Shown here one piece after another: positions 1 through 5,700 of a DNA stretch of 9,017 nucleotides. A program made the position numbers and the translations under genes. The notes under the pieces were generated by a model that saw only the letters and a list, made by a program, of their open reading frames with translations, ran no database searches and had not been told where the DNA came from. Origin of the DNA: an uncultured Clostridia bacterium (GTDB lineage Bacteria > Bacillota > Clostridia > UBA1381); NCBI GenBank assembly GCA_944391255.1, contig CALXSW010000056.1:1-9017 (forward strand). Reading direction: 5' to 3'. The first letter of the stretch is position 1, and each line of letters opens with the position of its first letter.

Positions 1-1
1 G

Positions 2-910
2 ATATTAAGGGAGGCTGCTCAAAACGAAATGCTCATGGAGGAGAGTGTAGGCGAGGATTTTTTTGAGGAAGAAGCCGTTCCGGTGCAGAATAATGAAGAG
101 ATAAAAATAATGTCTGCCGAAGAGATAGAGCAAACAATGATAAAAGATGCCATGGAGTCAAGAGAAGTCATAGAAGGTATGATTCATGGAGAAAAGAATA
201 ATGACGTTCTTGACGGTGGAGAGATGACACAAGGAAATGGCAGAAAGGTCGAGAGAATTGACTATTCGGCTTTGTCGGATGAGGAAATTATGCTTGACGC
301 TGTAAAGCATAATGATAATTATATGGATGATTATGACAGTGACTCATTGTGGAATAAAGAAATATATAACAGAAAGTTGGATTTGGAGAAAGATGATGCA
401 GAGCGCATATTCTCAAATGATGATACCGAGGAAAGTTTATGGAATCCTGAGGCAATAAAAGGCAGAAGTAGATTAAAAAAATCAGAGCTTTATGAAGAGG
501 CTGGAATGATGAACATGGCATCGGACAATGATAACTATGACAGTGATTCGCTATGGAATACGGAGATCTATTCAGGAGGAAGAGCGCTTGATCCTACAGC
601 TGAGGAAGATGAGATTGAGATGAATGATACAGCTGAGAGCCTTTGGAATATTAATGCTTTTTCGGGACGCGACAGATTGAATAAATCACAGCTATACAAT
701 GAGGCAGCAGGAATGGACAGAGTAGAAGGTGAGAGTTACTATGACAGTGACTCGCTCTGGTCAGATGAATTTTATAAGAAAAATAAATCGCGGATATCAT
801 CGGAAGATGACGAGATTTCAGAAGATGAAGCGATAAATAACACATATGACAGTGATCCACTGTGGAATATTGATCCTGCAAGGTTGGGATCAGATGATGA
901 AGAGGAATAA
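2..910 (+). CDS. Acidic SLWN-repeat protein, 5'-partial, unknown function
   Basis: I do not recognise this protein. The frame is open from base 2 with no stop, so the gene probably begins upstream. The first in-window ATG is at 29, but the nearest AGGGAGG-like sequence (8-14) is too far away to be a convincing ribosome binding site. Counting from that ATG there are 293 residues, very rich in Asp and Glu, with no Cys, no signal peptide and no membrane segment. Residues 1-100 are acidic and probably disordered. From residue 102 onward there are six copies of an S/P-L-W-N/S motif: YDSDSLWN at 102 and 170, ESLWN at 135 and 203, YDSDSLWS at 238, YDSDPLWN at 273. All six tryptophans of the protein lie in these motifs. 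The protein ends in an acidic tail, D-D-E-E-E. I infer a soluble, multivalent scaffold or binding protein; this is a guess from composition alone. Confidence 0.82.
   Translation: MLREAAQNEMLMEESVGEDFFEEEAVPVQNNEEIKIMSAEEIEQTMIKDAMESREVIEGMIHGEKNNDVLDGGEMTQGNGRKVERIDYSALSDEEIMLDAVKHNDNYMDDYDSDSLWNKEIYNRKLDLEKDDAERIFSNDDTEESLWNPEAIKGRSRLKKSELYEEAGMMNMASDNDNYDSDSLWNTEIYSGGRALDPTAEEDEIEMNDTAESLWNINAFSGRDRLNKSQLYNEAAGMDRVEGESYYDSDSLWSDEFYKKNKSRISSEDDEISEDEAINNTYDSDPLWNIDPARLGSDDEEE
332..910 (+). repeat. In-gene tandem repeat, 204-bp (68-residue) period
   Basis: The coding sequence repeats with a 204-base period: TATGACAGTGA begins at 332, 536 and 740, and a shortened final unit begins at 845. Each 68-residue unit has two halves. 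The first starts YDSDSLWN and continues with an E-I/F-Y stretch. The second starts D-T-x-ESLWN and ends G-R-x-R-L-x-K-S-x-L-Y-x-E-A. Unit 3 keeps only the first half before the last YDSDPLWN. The third base of many codons differs between copies while the amino acids are kept, which suggests old duplications held by selection rather than recent slippage. Confidence 0.85.
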
Positions 911-1106
911 GTTTGAAAAAAGATAGGCGGCGCATCTTGCACGGTATTCGCAAGCTCGCATACACAAGTATAGTCTTGCTTGCTCAACCGCACAATATGT
1001 GCTCACCGCCAAGTGAGGCGGACACCGCAGGTGGCTTTTGCGCAGCAAAAGTGATGAAAAGCCTTTCTTTTCTCAAACGGTTTTGAGAAAGGGTTCATGG
1101 TCATAA
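907..1106. repeat. Hairpin-rich repeat element, copy 1
   Basis: Part of the 398-base stretch (911-1308) in which I see no gene. Copy 1 opens with ATAAGTTTGAAAAAA (907-921) and closes with TCAAAC (1073-1078), TTTTGAGAAAG (1081-1091) and ATGGTCATAA (1097-1106). All of these words recur in copy 2. It is packed with inverted repeats: GGCGGCGCAT (926-935) against ATGTG...CCGCC (997-1010), CCGCC/GGCGG (1006-1010 and 1017-1021), CTTTTGC/GCAAAAG (1035-1041 and 1045-1051), and TTTCTCAAA/TTTGAGAAA (1069-1077 and 1082-1090). It is visibly more GC-rich than the spacer before spoVG. The opening ATAA contains the stop codon of the upstream gene. It resembles a non-autonomous interspersed element or a structured RNA, but its genomic copy number cannot be seen from here. 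Confidence 0.6.
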
Positions 1107-1246
1107 GTTTGAAAAAAACGCCCATTTCGCGTGGGAGCACTCGCTCGCTTACACAAAGTACCAAAGTACGGTTGTGTTCACGCTTTCGCTCGATCTGAAC
1201 GGTTTTGGTTCAAACTGGATTTTGAGAAAGAAATTAATGGTCATAA
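1103..1246. repeat. Hairpin-rich repeat element, copy 2
   Basis: The second, shorter copy shares its first four bases (ATAA, 1103-1106) with the end of copy 1. It opens with ATAAGTTTGAAAAAA (1103-1117) and has CTCGCTTACACAAAGTA (1144-1160), matching CTCGCATACACAAGTA of copy 1 (955-970). It closes with TCAAAC (1210-1215), TTTTGAGAAAG (1220-1230) and ATGGTCATAA (1237-1246). AGTTTGAA (1106-1113) and TTCAAACT (1209-1216) form an inverted pair. The interior differs from copy 1 and includes CCCA/TGGG and GTTCA/TGAAC hairpins and a tandem CAAAGTAC (1154-1161, 1162-1169). The pattern is a family with fixed ends and variable interiors. Confidence 0.55.
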
Positions 1247-1255
1247 AAATGAAGA

Positions 1256-1290
1256 GGCGTGGTAAAACATAAGTTTTGCCACGCCCTTTT
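1256..1290. terminator. Intrinsic terminator, probably bidirectional
   Basis: GGCGTGGTAAAAC (1256-1268) pairs with GTTTTGCCACGCC (1273-1285) through 13 base pairs, one of them a G-T wobble, around an ATAA loop. On the plus strand it is followed by CTTTT; on the minus strand by a looser T-rich stretch (TCTTCATTTTT). It lies 19 bases past the murC stop, so it most likely ends murC transcription. It could also stop transcripts coming from the acidic gene and the repeat elements. Confidence 0.8.
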
Positions 1291-1308
1291 AAATTGGAAA
1301 ATAGTTTT

Positions 1309-2691
1309 TTATCCAACGATCATTGGACCGATATTAGTAACATCACCGGCGCCCATGGTTATTATTATATCGCCGCTTTCGGCAGTGTTTTTATAATATT
1401 CCGCAATTTCTGAAAAATTATCTATATACCTAACATTTACGCCTCGTTTTTCGGCGATCTCTGCTGCAAGCTTATCAGGATCTGTTACGCCGTCATATAC
1501 TTCACGAGCAGCGTATATATGTGTTATTATAAGCTCATCGGCATCATCAAACGCTTCAACAAACTCGTTCCAGAGCGTTCTTGTTCTTGAGTATGTGTGC
1601 GGCTGGAATACGCAGCGTATGCGGTTATGTTCAAACGCGCCTGCCGCTTTAAGAGTGGCTTTTATCTCCGTAGGATGATGAGCGTAATCGTCGATAACTA
1701 CAGCTCCGTTTATCATGCCTTTTTTCTCAAATCTCCTATGCGTGCCTGTAAAGGTTTCAATTCCCTTTGCAGCTGTTTTTGTGTCAACACCGAGCAGTTC
1801 GCATACGGCAATAGACGCAAGCGTGTTCAATATGTTATGCTCACCGGGAACTTTGAGAGAAACTGAACAGATCATGTTTCCTGATTTATAAACGTCAAAT
1901 GTAGGATATCCGGCATGATACGAGATGTTCTGAGCATAGTAATCGTTGTCGCTGCTCATTCCATATGTTATGATATTGAGATCCGAGCCGTTTAGAGCGA
2001 TCTTTATATTTTCGTCCTCGCCGTAAGCGACCACATGACCGACACCGCGCGTAAGCTCCGCAAATTTTCTGAAACTGTCGCGAATCATTTCTATGCCAGT
2101 AAAGAAATCAAGATGATCTTCTTCAATGTTTGTTATGAGCGCTATAGTTGGATAGAACTTAAGAAAGCTGTTAGTGTACTCACATGCTTCTGTCACAAAC
2201 AGGTCAGAGCTGCCGCATCTTATATTTCCGCTTATGAGGTCGAGAACTCCTCCGACTGATATAGTAGGATCAGTATCAGCATATATAAGCGCGTGCGCAA
2301 GCATAGAAGTGGTTGTCGTCTTACCGTGAGTTCCGGCAACGCCTACAGCGTGACGATAATGTTTCATTATAGCGCCTAAAAATTCCGCTCTGTCTATAAG
2401 TCGTATACCTTGCTTTGCGGCTTCAGCCATTTCTGGATTATCAGCCTTTACGGCAGCTGTGTGTACAACGAGATCAGCACCCGAAATATTTTTGCCGTCA
2501 TGACCCTCGTAGATCACAGCGCCTTCTTTTTCAAGTTTGTCAGTTATTTCTGTTTTTTCTCTGTCGCTGCCTGTAACTTTATAGCCGTGACTTATAGCTA
2601 TATGAGCAAGGCCGCTCATGCTTATACCGCCTATTCCGATAAAATGTATATGTGCATTTTCTTTTAATTCTTCTATTGTAAAAGTGTTCAT
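1309..2691 (-). CDS. murC: UDP-N-acetylmuramate--L-alanine ligase MurC
   Basis: Cytoplasmic Mur ligase that uses ATP to join L-alanine to UDP-MurNAc, the first amino acid addition of peptidoglycan stem-peptide synthesis. The 460 residues fit the usual MurC length. The N-terminal UDP-binding domain shows the glycine-rich F-I-G-I-G-G-I-S-M-S-G run at 17-27. The central ATPase domain has the P-loop G-T-H-G-K-T-T at 120-126, and the C-terminal domain starts around the conserved Y-A-H-H-P at 336-340. The ATG at 2691 is supported by AAAGGA seven bases upstream (2699-2704 on the plus strand). It is transcribed alone, divergent from spoVG, from an extended -10 promoter, and ends at the hairpin at 1256-1290. 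No other mur or fts gene is nearby. All the motifs expected of an active enzyme are present. Confidence 0.97.
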   Translation of the reverse strand: MNTFTIEELKENAHIHFIGIGGISMSGLAHIAISHGYKVTGSDREKTEITDKLEKEGAVIYEGHDGKNISGADLVVHTAAVKADNPEMAEAAKQGIRLIDRAEFLGAIMKHYRHAVGVAGTHGKTTTTSMLAHALIYADTDPTISVGGVLDLISGNIRCGSSDLFVTEACEYTNSFLKFYPTIALITNIEEDHLDFFTGIEMIRDSFRKFAELTRGVGHVVAYGEDENIKIALNGSDLNIITYGMSSDNDYYAQNISYHAGYPTFDVYKSGNMICSVSLKVPGEHNILNTLASIAVCELLGVDTKTAAKGIETFTGTHRRFEKKGMINGAVVIDDYAHHPTEIKATLKAAGAFEHNRIRCVFQPHTYSRTRTLWNEFVEAFDDADELIITHIYAAREVYDGVTDPDKLAAEIAEKRGVNVRYIDNFSEIAEYYKNTAESGDIIITMGAGDVTNIGPMIVG

Positions 2692-2713
2692 ACAAATATC
2701 CTTTCAATACCAT

Positions 2714-2722
2714 ATTATACCA
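2714..2722 (-). promoter_or_regulatory. Extended -10 promoter of murC
   Basis: On the minus strand the sequence reads TGGTATAAT, a perfect TATAAT with the TGn extension, about 22 bases upstream of the murC ATG. No good TTGACA-like -35 box sits at the usual distance, which extended -10 promoters can tolerate. It would give a very short leader carrying the AAAGGA site. Confidence 0.65.
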
Positions 2723-2847
2723 TAAAAACTATCATATATATTATATACCTTTTTAATATAAAATTAAACCATTTTTTTGTAATTTTATAAATTTTACTAA
2801 AAAAAAGTTGGTGCTAAAGTTAAAATTAAAATAAATGCACAAAGGTC

Positions 2848-2876
2848 TTGACAAAAGCCGGAAAATGCGTTAAAAT
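2848..2876 (+). promoter_or_regulatory. Sigma-A promoter of spoVG
   Basis: A perfect TTGACA (2848-2853), exactly 17 bases, then TAAAAT (2871-2876), one mismatch from the -10 consensus. Transcription would start near 2883 and leave about 130 bases of leader before the spoVG start codon. This predicts vegetative, sigma-A expression of spoVG here. Confidence 0.8.
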
Positions 2877-2996
2877 ATATGCAAGATACATGCTTAGTCA
2901 CTCGAAAAAAATATTAAAAGCATGAAAAATTACAAGACATACTATTTGACATCACCGGAAAGACTACATTGAGAATAAAGGTAACCTTGTAAGAGG

Positions 2997-3006
2997 AAGG
3001 TGGTGA
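2997..3006 (+). promoter_or_regulatory. Ribosome binding site that fixes the TTG start of spoVG
   Basis: AAGGTGGTGA matches the anti-Shine-Dalgarno complement AAGGAGGTGA at nine of ten bases and lies six bases before TTG at 3013. It decides in favour of the TTG start, since no ATG or GTG in frame is better placed. The first five bases, AAGGT, can pair with ACCTT at 2984-2988, which might partly hide the site. Confidence 0.75.
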
Positions 3007-3012
3007 AAAAGT

Positions 3013-3291
3013 TTGGAGATTACGGACATTAGGGTTAAAAAAATATTAACTGACAGTTCTGCTGAAAACAAGATGAAAGCAGTAGTATCTGTAACCTTTG
3101 ACGACTCCTTTGTAGTACATGACATTAAAATAATTGAAGGGCAGGATAAGCTGTTTACAGCTATGCCGAGCAGAAAGACTCAGGACGGAGAGTTTAAAGA
3201 TATTGCTCATCCTATAAATCGTGAAATGCGCGTTAAGATTGAAGAAGCAGTTATCGCTGAATATAAAAAAGTTCTTGCTGAAGGCAATTGA
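3013..3291 (+). CDS. spoVG: SpoVG family regulator
   Basis: Small cytoplasmic nucleic-acid-binding regulator. In Bacillus it affects septation and sporulation; in Listeria, Staphylococcus and Borrelia it acts as an RNA- or DNA-binding global regulator (family knowledge). The 92-residue product has the family signature nearly complete: M-E-I-T-D-I-R-V at the N-terminus, F-V-V-H-D-I-K-I-I-E-G in the middle, L-F-T-A-M-P-S-R-K-T, then D-G-E-F-K-D-I-A-H-P-I-N, and an amphipathic C-terminal helix ending E-Y-K-K-V-L. The start is TTG, chosen because the family begins M-E-[IV]-T-D and an excellent ribosome binding site precedes it. It is a single-gene transcript between its own promoter and a terminator. 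Presence of spoVG does not prove the organism sporulates, since non-sporulating Firmicutes keep it. Confidence 0.96.
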   Translation: MEITDIRVKKILTDSSAENKMKAVVSVTFDDSFVVHDIKIIEGQDKLFTAMPSRKTQDGEFKDIAHPINREMRVKIEEAVIAEYKKVLAEGN

Positions 3292-3361
3292 TACAGAGCG
3301 AAACAGAACAGACTTCTTTTATAGCGACGCATTACGGTCCTTATAAATTTGGTTTTAACAG

Positions 3362-3398
3362 AAGTCATCGTTTTATTGCGATGACTTTTTTCTTTTTT
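3362..3398 (+). terminator. Intrinsic terminator of spoVG
   Basis: AAGTCATCG (3362-3370) and CGATGACTT (3379-3387) form a perfect 9-bp stem with an 8-base loop, followed by a run of ten T with a single C (3388-3398). This is a textbook Rho-independent terminator about 70 bases after the spoVG stop. It isolates spoVG from the pan genes. Confidence 0.9.
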
Positions 3399-3423
3399 AT
3401 GCATTTTTTATATTGGGCGGCTA

Positions 3424-3452
3424 TTGAAATTAGTAATCATTTGTGATATAAT
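3424..3452 (+). promoter_or_regulatory. Sigma-A promoter of the panBCD operon
   Basis: TTGAAA (3424-3429), a 17-base spacer, and a perfect TATAAT (3447-3452) preceded by TGA, giving an extended -10. This is the strongest promoter in the window by consensus. Transcription would start near 3459, leaving a leader of about 98 bases before the panB ATG. Confidence 0.85.
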
Positions 3453-3471
3453 ATTAATATCTAATGTTGTG

Positions 3472-3525
3472 CGCGCCGATACCGGTTTTCGGACTGTATG
3501 ACGTAAACATATCGGATTGGACGCG
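3472..3525 (+). promoter_or_regulatory. Foldable panB 5' leader, possible cis-regulatory RNA
   Basis: The leader can close as CGCG (3472-3475) with CGCG (3522-3525) and CCGATA (3476-3481) with TATCGG (3510-3515). A six-base bulge, ATTGGA, sits on the 3' side, and small inner pairings are CCG/CGG (3482-3484 with 3490-3492) and TGT/ACA (3495-3497 with 3507-3509). A conserved 'pan' RNA motif is known upstream of pantothenate genes in Firmicutes. I cannot confirm from sequence alone that this matches it, so this is a candidate based on position and pairing only. Confidence 0.35.
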
Positions 3526-3556
3526 GAAATCAACAGAAATTAACGGAGGTATTTTA

Positions 3557-4390
3557 ATGAAAATTACAACAGCAGATTTTCAGAATATGAAAAATCGCGG
3601 CGAAAAGATCACGATGGTGACATCATACGATTACTCGACCGCTAAGCTGGCTGACAATTCAGGTGTTGACTCAATTCTCGTGGGAGACTCTCTCGGAATG
3701 GTAATGCTTGGATATGATGACACGATTTCTGTCACTATGGAAGACATGATCAGTCACAGCGCGGCTGTGGCACGCGGCGCGAAAAACGCGCTCGTTATAT
3801 GTGATATGCCGTTCATGTCATATCAGACATCGGTCTATGACGCCGTGTCAAACGCCGGACGTCTTATGAAAGAGGGAAGATGCGGAGCGGTAAAGCTTGA
3901 AGGCGGAGTTGAGTTTAAAGAGCATGTAAGCGCGATAGTAAAAGCGTCGATACCGGTATGCGGACATATCGGAATGACTCCGCAGAGCGTAAATGCTTTT
4001 GGCGGATTCAAGGTGCAGGGCAAATCCGTAGAGGCGGCAAGAAAGATAATAGCTGACGCAAAGGCGTTAGAGGATGCCGGAGCGTTTGCGATAGTAGCAG
4101 AGTGTGTTCCGCCGAATGTAGCGGAATATCTTTCAAAGTCGGTAAAGATACCTGTTATAGGCATAGGCGCGGGAGCAGGCTGTGATGGACAAGTTCTTGT
4201 TTATCAGGATATGCTTGGAATGTACAGCGACTTTAAGCCTAAGTTTGTAAAGCGGTTTGCAAACGTGGGAGAAGTCATGGAGACCGGATTTAAAAGCTAT
4301 ATAAAAGAGGTAAAGGATGGAACGTTCCCTAATGAACAATATAGCTTTAAAGGTGTTGACGAAGAGATCATGGAGCAGATAAAAAAGTGA
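3557..4390 (+). CDS. panB: 3-methyl-2-oxobutanoate hydroxymethyltransferase PanB
   Basis: First committed enzyme of pantoate synthesis. It transfers a hydroxymethyl group from 5,10-methylene-tetrahydrofolate to 2-oxoisovalerate, giving ketopantoate, in the cytoplasm. The 277 residues match the family length. Family signatures are all visible: V-G-D-S at 42-45 and C-D-M-P-F at 82-86 (metal-binding aspartates 44 and 83), V-K-L-E-G-G at 112-117, H-I-G-M-T-P-Q at 137-143, the catalytic glutamate in A-E-C-V-P (E182), and I-G-I-G-A-G at 201-206. I chose the ATG at 3557 because GGAGGT (3545-3550) sits six bases before it and the family starts close to this point. An in-frame ATG at 3464 would add 31 residues but has no ribosome binding site. 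It is the first gene of panBCD, with panC starting ten bases after its stop. Confidence 0.96.
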   Translation: MKITTADFQNMKNRGEKITMVTSYDYSTAKLADNSGVDSILVGDSLGMVMLGYDDTISVTMEDMISHSAAVARGAKNALVICDMPFMSYQTSVYDAVSNAGRLMKEGRCGAVKLEGGVEFKEHVSAIVKASIPVCGHIGMTPQSVNAFGGFKVQGKSVEAARKIIADAKALEDAGAFAIVAECVPPNVAEYLSKSVKIPVIGIGAGAGCDGQVLVYQDMLGMYSDFKPKFVKRFANVGEVMETGFKSYIKEVKDGTFPNEQYSFKGVDEEIMEQIKK

Positions 4391-4400
4391 GGAGATAAAA

Positions 4401-5243
4401 ATGATACCTGTAGTTAAAACGATAGATGAAGTAAGAAAATATGTGAATGAGTGGCGCAGAGCAGGGAAAACGGTCGGTCTTGTCCCTACCATGGGATATC
4501 TTCACGAGGGACACAGATCACTTATTGTCCGAGCTGTTGCGGAAAATGATTGTGTGGTAGTTTCTGATTTTGTGAATCCTACGCAGTTTGGACCAAATGA
4601 GGATTTTGAGAGCTATCCAAGAGATATAAACGCGGACGCATCTCTATGTGAAGGCGCAGGAGCGAGTATAATATTTAATCCGGAGCCTGAAGAGATGTAT
4701 GACAATGCGCTTACAACGGTGTCGGTAGCTGAAATAACATCAGGACTATGCGGCAAAACGCGTCCAACTCATTTTGCGGGCGTATGTACTGTTGTTTCAA
4801 AGCTTTTTAATATAGTTAAGCCTGACAGGGCGTATTTCGGACAAAAGGACGCTCAGCAGCTGTGCGTTATAAGAAAAATGGTAAAGGATCTGAACTTTGA
4901 TATAGAGATCGTAGGCTGTCCTATAGTTAGAGAGGAAGACGGATTGGCTAAAAGTTCACGAAACACATATTTAAGCGAGGAAGAAAGACAGGCGGCACTG
5001 TGCCTTTCAAGATCACTTAAAAAGGGCAGAAAGATGATAGAGGATGGAGAGCACTCGACAGAAAAAGTGATCGCGGCTATAAGAGCGGAGATAGAGAGCG
5101 AAAAACTGGCAAAGATAGATTATGTTGAGATAGTAGCTCTTGACACTTTGAAGCCGGTATCGGAAATAAACGTACCTGTTCTGGCGGCGATAGCTGTTTA
5201 TATAGGAAAAACAAGATTGATCGATAACTTTATAATTGAGTAA
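4401..5243 (+). CDS. panC: Pantothenate synthetase PanC (pantoate--beta-alanine ligase)
   Basis: Joins pantoate to beta-alanine using ATP, through a pantoyl-adenylate, to give pantothenate. The 280 residues are the usual length. It belongs to the cytidylyltransferase-like nucleotidyltransferase fold. Visible signatures are P-T-M-G-Y-L-H-E-G-H (29-38, containing the HxGH nucleotide site), F-V-N-P-T-Q-F near residue 60, Y-F-G-Q-K-D ending at 150, and K-S-S-R-N at 184-188 (the KMSKS-like loop). The C-terminal lid ends with T-R-L-I-D-N. GGAG lies six bases before the ATG, and the gap to panB is ten bases, so the two are certainly co-transcribed. It takes its substrates from PanB (after ketopantoate reduction, by an enzyme not encoded in this window) and from PanD. 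Confidence 0.97.
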   Translation: MIPVVKTIDEVRKYVNEWRRAGKTVGLVPTMGYLHEGHRSLIVRAVAENDCVVVSDFVNPTQFGPNEDFESYPRDINADASLCEGAGASIIFNPEPEEMYDNALTTVSVAEITSGLCGKTRPTHFAGVCTVVSKLFNIVKPDRAYFGQKDAQQLCVIRKMVKDLNFDIEIVGCPIVREEDGLAKSSRNTYLSEEERQAALCLSRSLKKGRKMIEDGEHSTEKVIAAIRAEIESEKLAKIDYVEIVALDTLKPVSEINVPVLAAIAVYIGKTRLIDNFIIE

Positions 5244-5257
5244 GGAGAGTAACTCAC

Positions 5258-5641
5258 ATGACAATAACAATGCTTAAAGGCAAGATCCACCGCGCTACAG
5301 TAGTTCAGGCGGAGATAGATTACGTTGGAAGCATAACAGTAGATCCCGTTCTTATGGAAGCTGCGGGAATATTTGAATACGAAAAGGTCGCAGTAGTGGA
5401 CGTGACAAACGGCGCAAGACTTGAAACATACACAATAGAGGGCGAGAGAGGCTCTGGTATGATATGTCTGAACGGAGCGGCGGCTAAGCTTATCCATAAG
5501 GGTGACAAGGTCATACTTATGGCATATGCGGAAATGAGTCCGGAGGAGGCTAAAACGCATAAGCCTAAGGTCGTATTCGTCGATGAAAATAATAGAATAA
5601 CAAAGACATCAAATTATGAAAAGCATGGCGTTATAGCCTAA
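5258..5641 (+). CDS. panD: Aspartate 1-decarboxylase PanD, pyruvoyl-dependent precursor
   Basis: Makes beta-alanine from L-aspartate for PanC. The 127-residue proenzyme is expected to cleave itself between G24 and S25, turning S25 into the pyruvoyl cofactor of the alpha chain. This Gly-Ser pair stands exactly at the family position, in Y-V-G-S-I-T. Other active-site residues known from the E. coli enzyme are also at matching positions: K9, Y22, R54 and Y58. N-G-A-A-A follows in the middle of the chain. The gene begins 14 bases after panC with GGAGAG ahead of the ATG, and completes panB-panC-panD in the common Firmicute order. No hairpin terminator follows, so transcription probably continues into the GTPase gene. 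No panM-type maturation factor is visible; Firmicute PanD generally matures without one. Confidence 0.97.
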   Translation: MTITMLKGKIHRATVVQAEIDYVGSITVDPVLMEAAGIFEYEKVAVVDVTNGARLETYTIEGERGSGMICLNGAAAKLIHKGDKVILMAYAEMSPEEAKTHKPKVVFVDENNRITKTSNYEKHGVIA

Positions 5642-5700
5642 ATACAGGTTTTTGAGCTGAGCAGACAAAAGTTTAATTATAAAGGAGAATTCAAAATAAA

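Larger units (their letters stand above)
2692..3012. other. AT-rich divergent intergenic region between murC and spoVG
   Basis: This 321-base spacer holds no gene. Reading left to right it contains the murC ribosome binding site (2699-2704) and extended -10 box, an A/T-rich block (about 2725-2840), the sigma-A promoter of spoVG (2848-2876), and a spoVG leader of about 130 bases. The leader can form CATGCTT/AAGCATG (2889-2895 with 2918-2924) and a small stem over the spoVG ribosome binding site. I found no convincing sigma-H promoter, which drives spoVG in Bacillus subtilis. Confidence 0.75.

Noticed and set aside
8..31. AGGGAGG at 8-14 as ribosome binding site for a start at ATG 29
   Set aside because: The spacing is about 14 bases, and the frame continues open to the window edge with protein-like residues, so an upstream start is more likely.
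907..1246. CRISPR array or tRNA in the gene-free stretch
   Set aside because: There are only two copies with variable interiors and unequal length, no spacers of constant size, and no cloverleaf with conserved TTCGA-type arm.
2946..2976. A second promoter (TTGACA at 2946) or a sigma-H promoter (GAAT at 2973) for spoVG
   Set aside because: The only -10-like word after TTGACA is at a 19-base spacing and poor (GAGAAT). The CGGA and GAAT words are 13 bases apart, whereas the Bacillus spoVG sigma-H promoter as I recall it has about 17.
3464..3556. In-frame 31-residue N-terminal extension of PanB from ATG 3464
   Set aside because: No ribosome binding site precedes it, it would start only about five bases after the predicted transcription start, the residues do not look like PanB, and GGAGGT is perfectly placed for ATG 3557.
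3835..4492. Minus-strand open frames opposite panB and panC
   Set aside because: The plus strand carries clear PanB and PanC signatures; the opposite frames show no family features.
5652..5682. Promoter between panD and the GTPase gene (TTGAGC with AATTAT)
   Set aside because: Both boxes are weak and the start point would fall on the ribosome binding site. Read-through from the pan operon is simpler.
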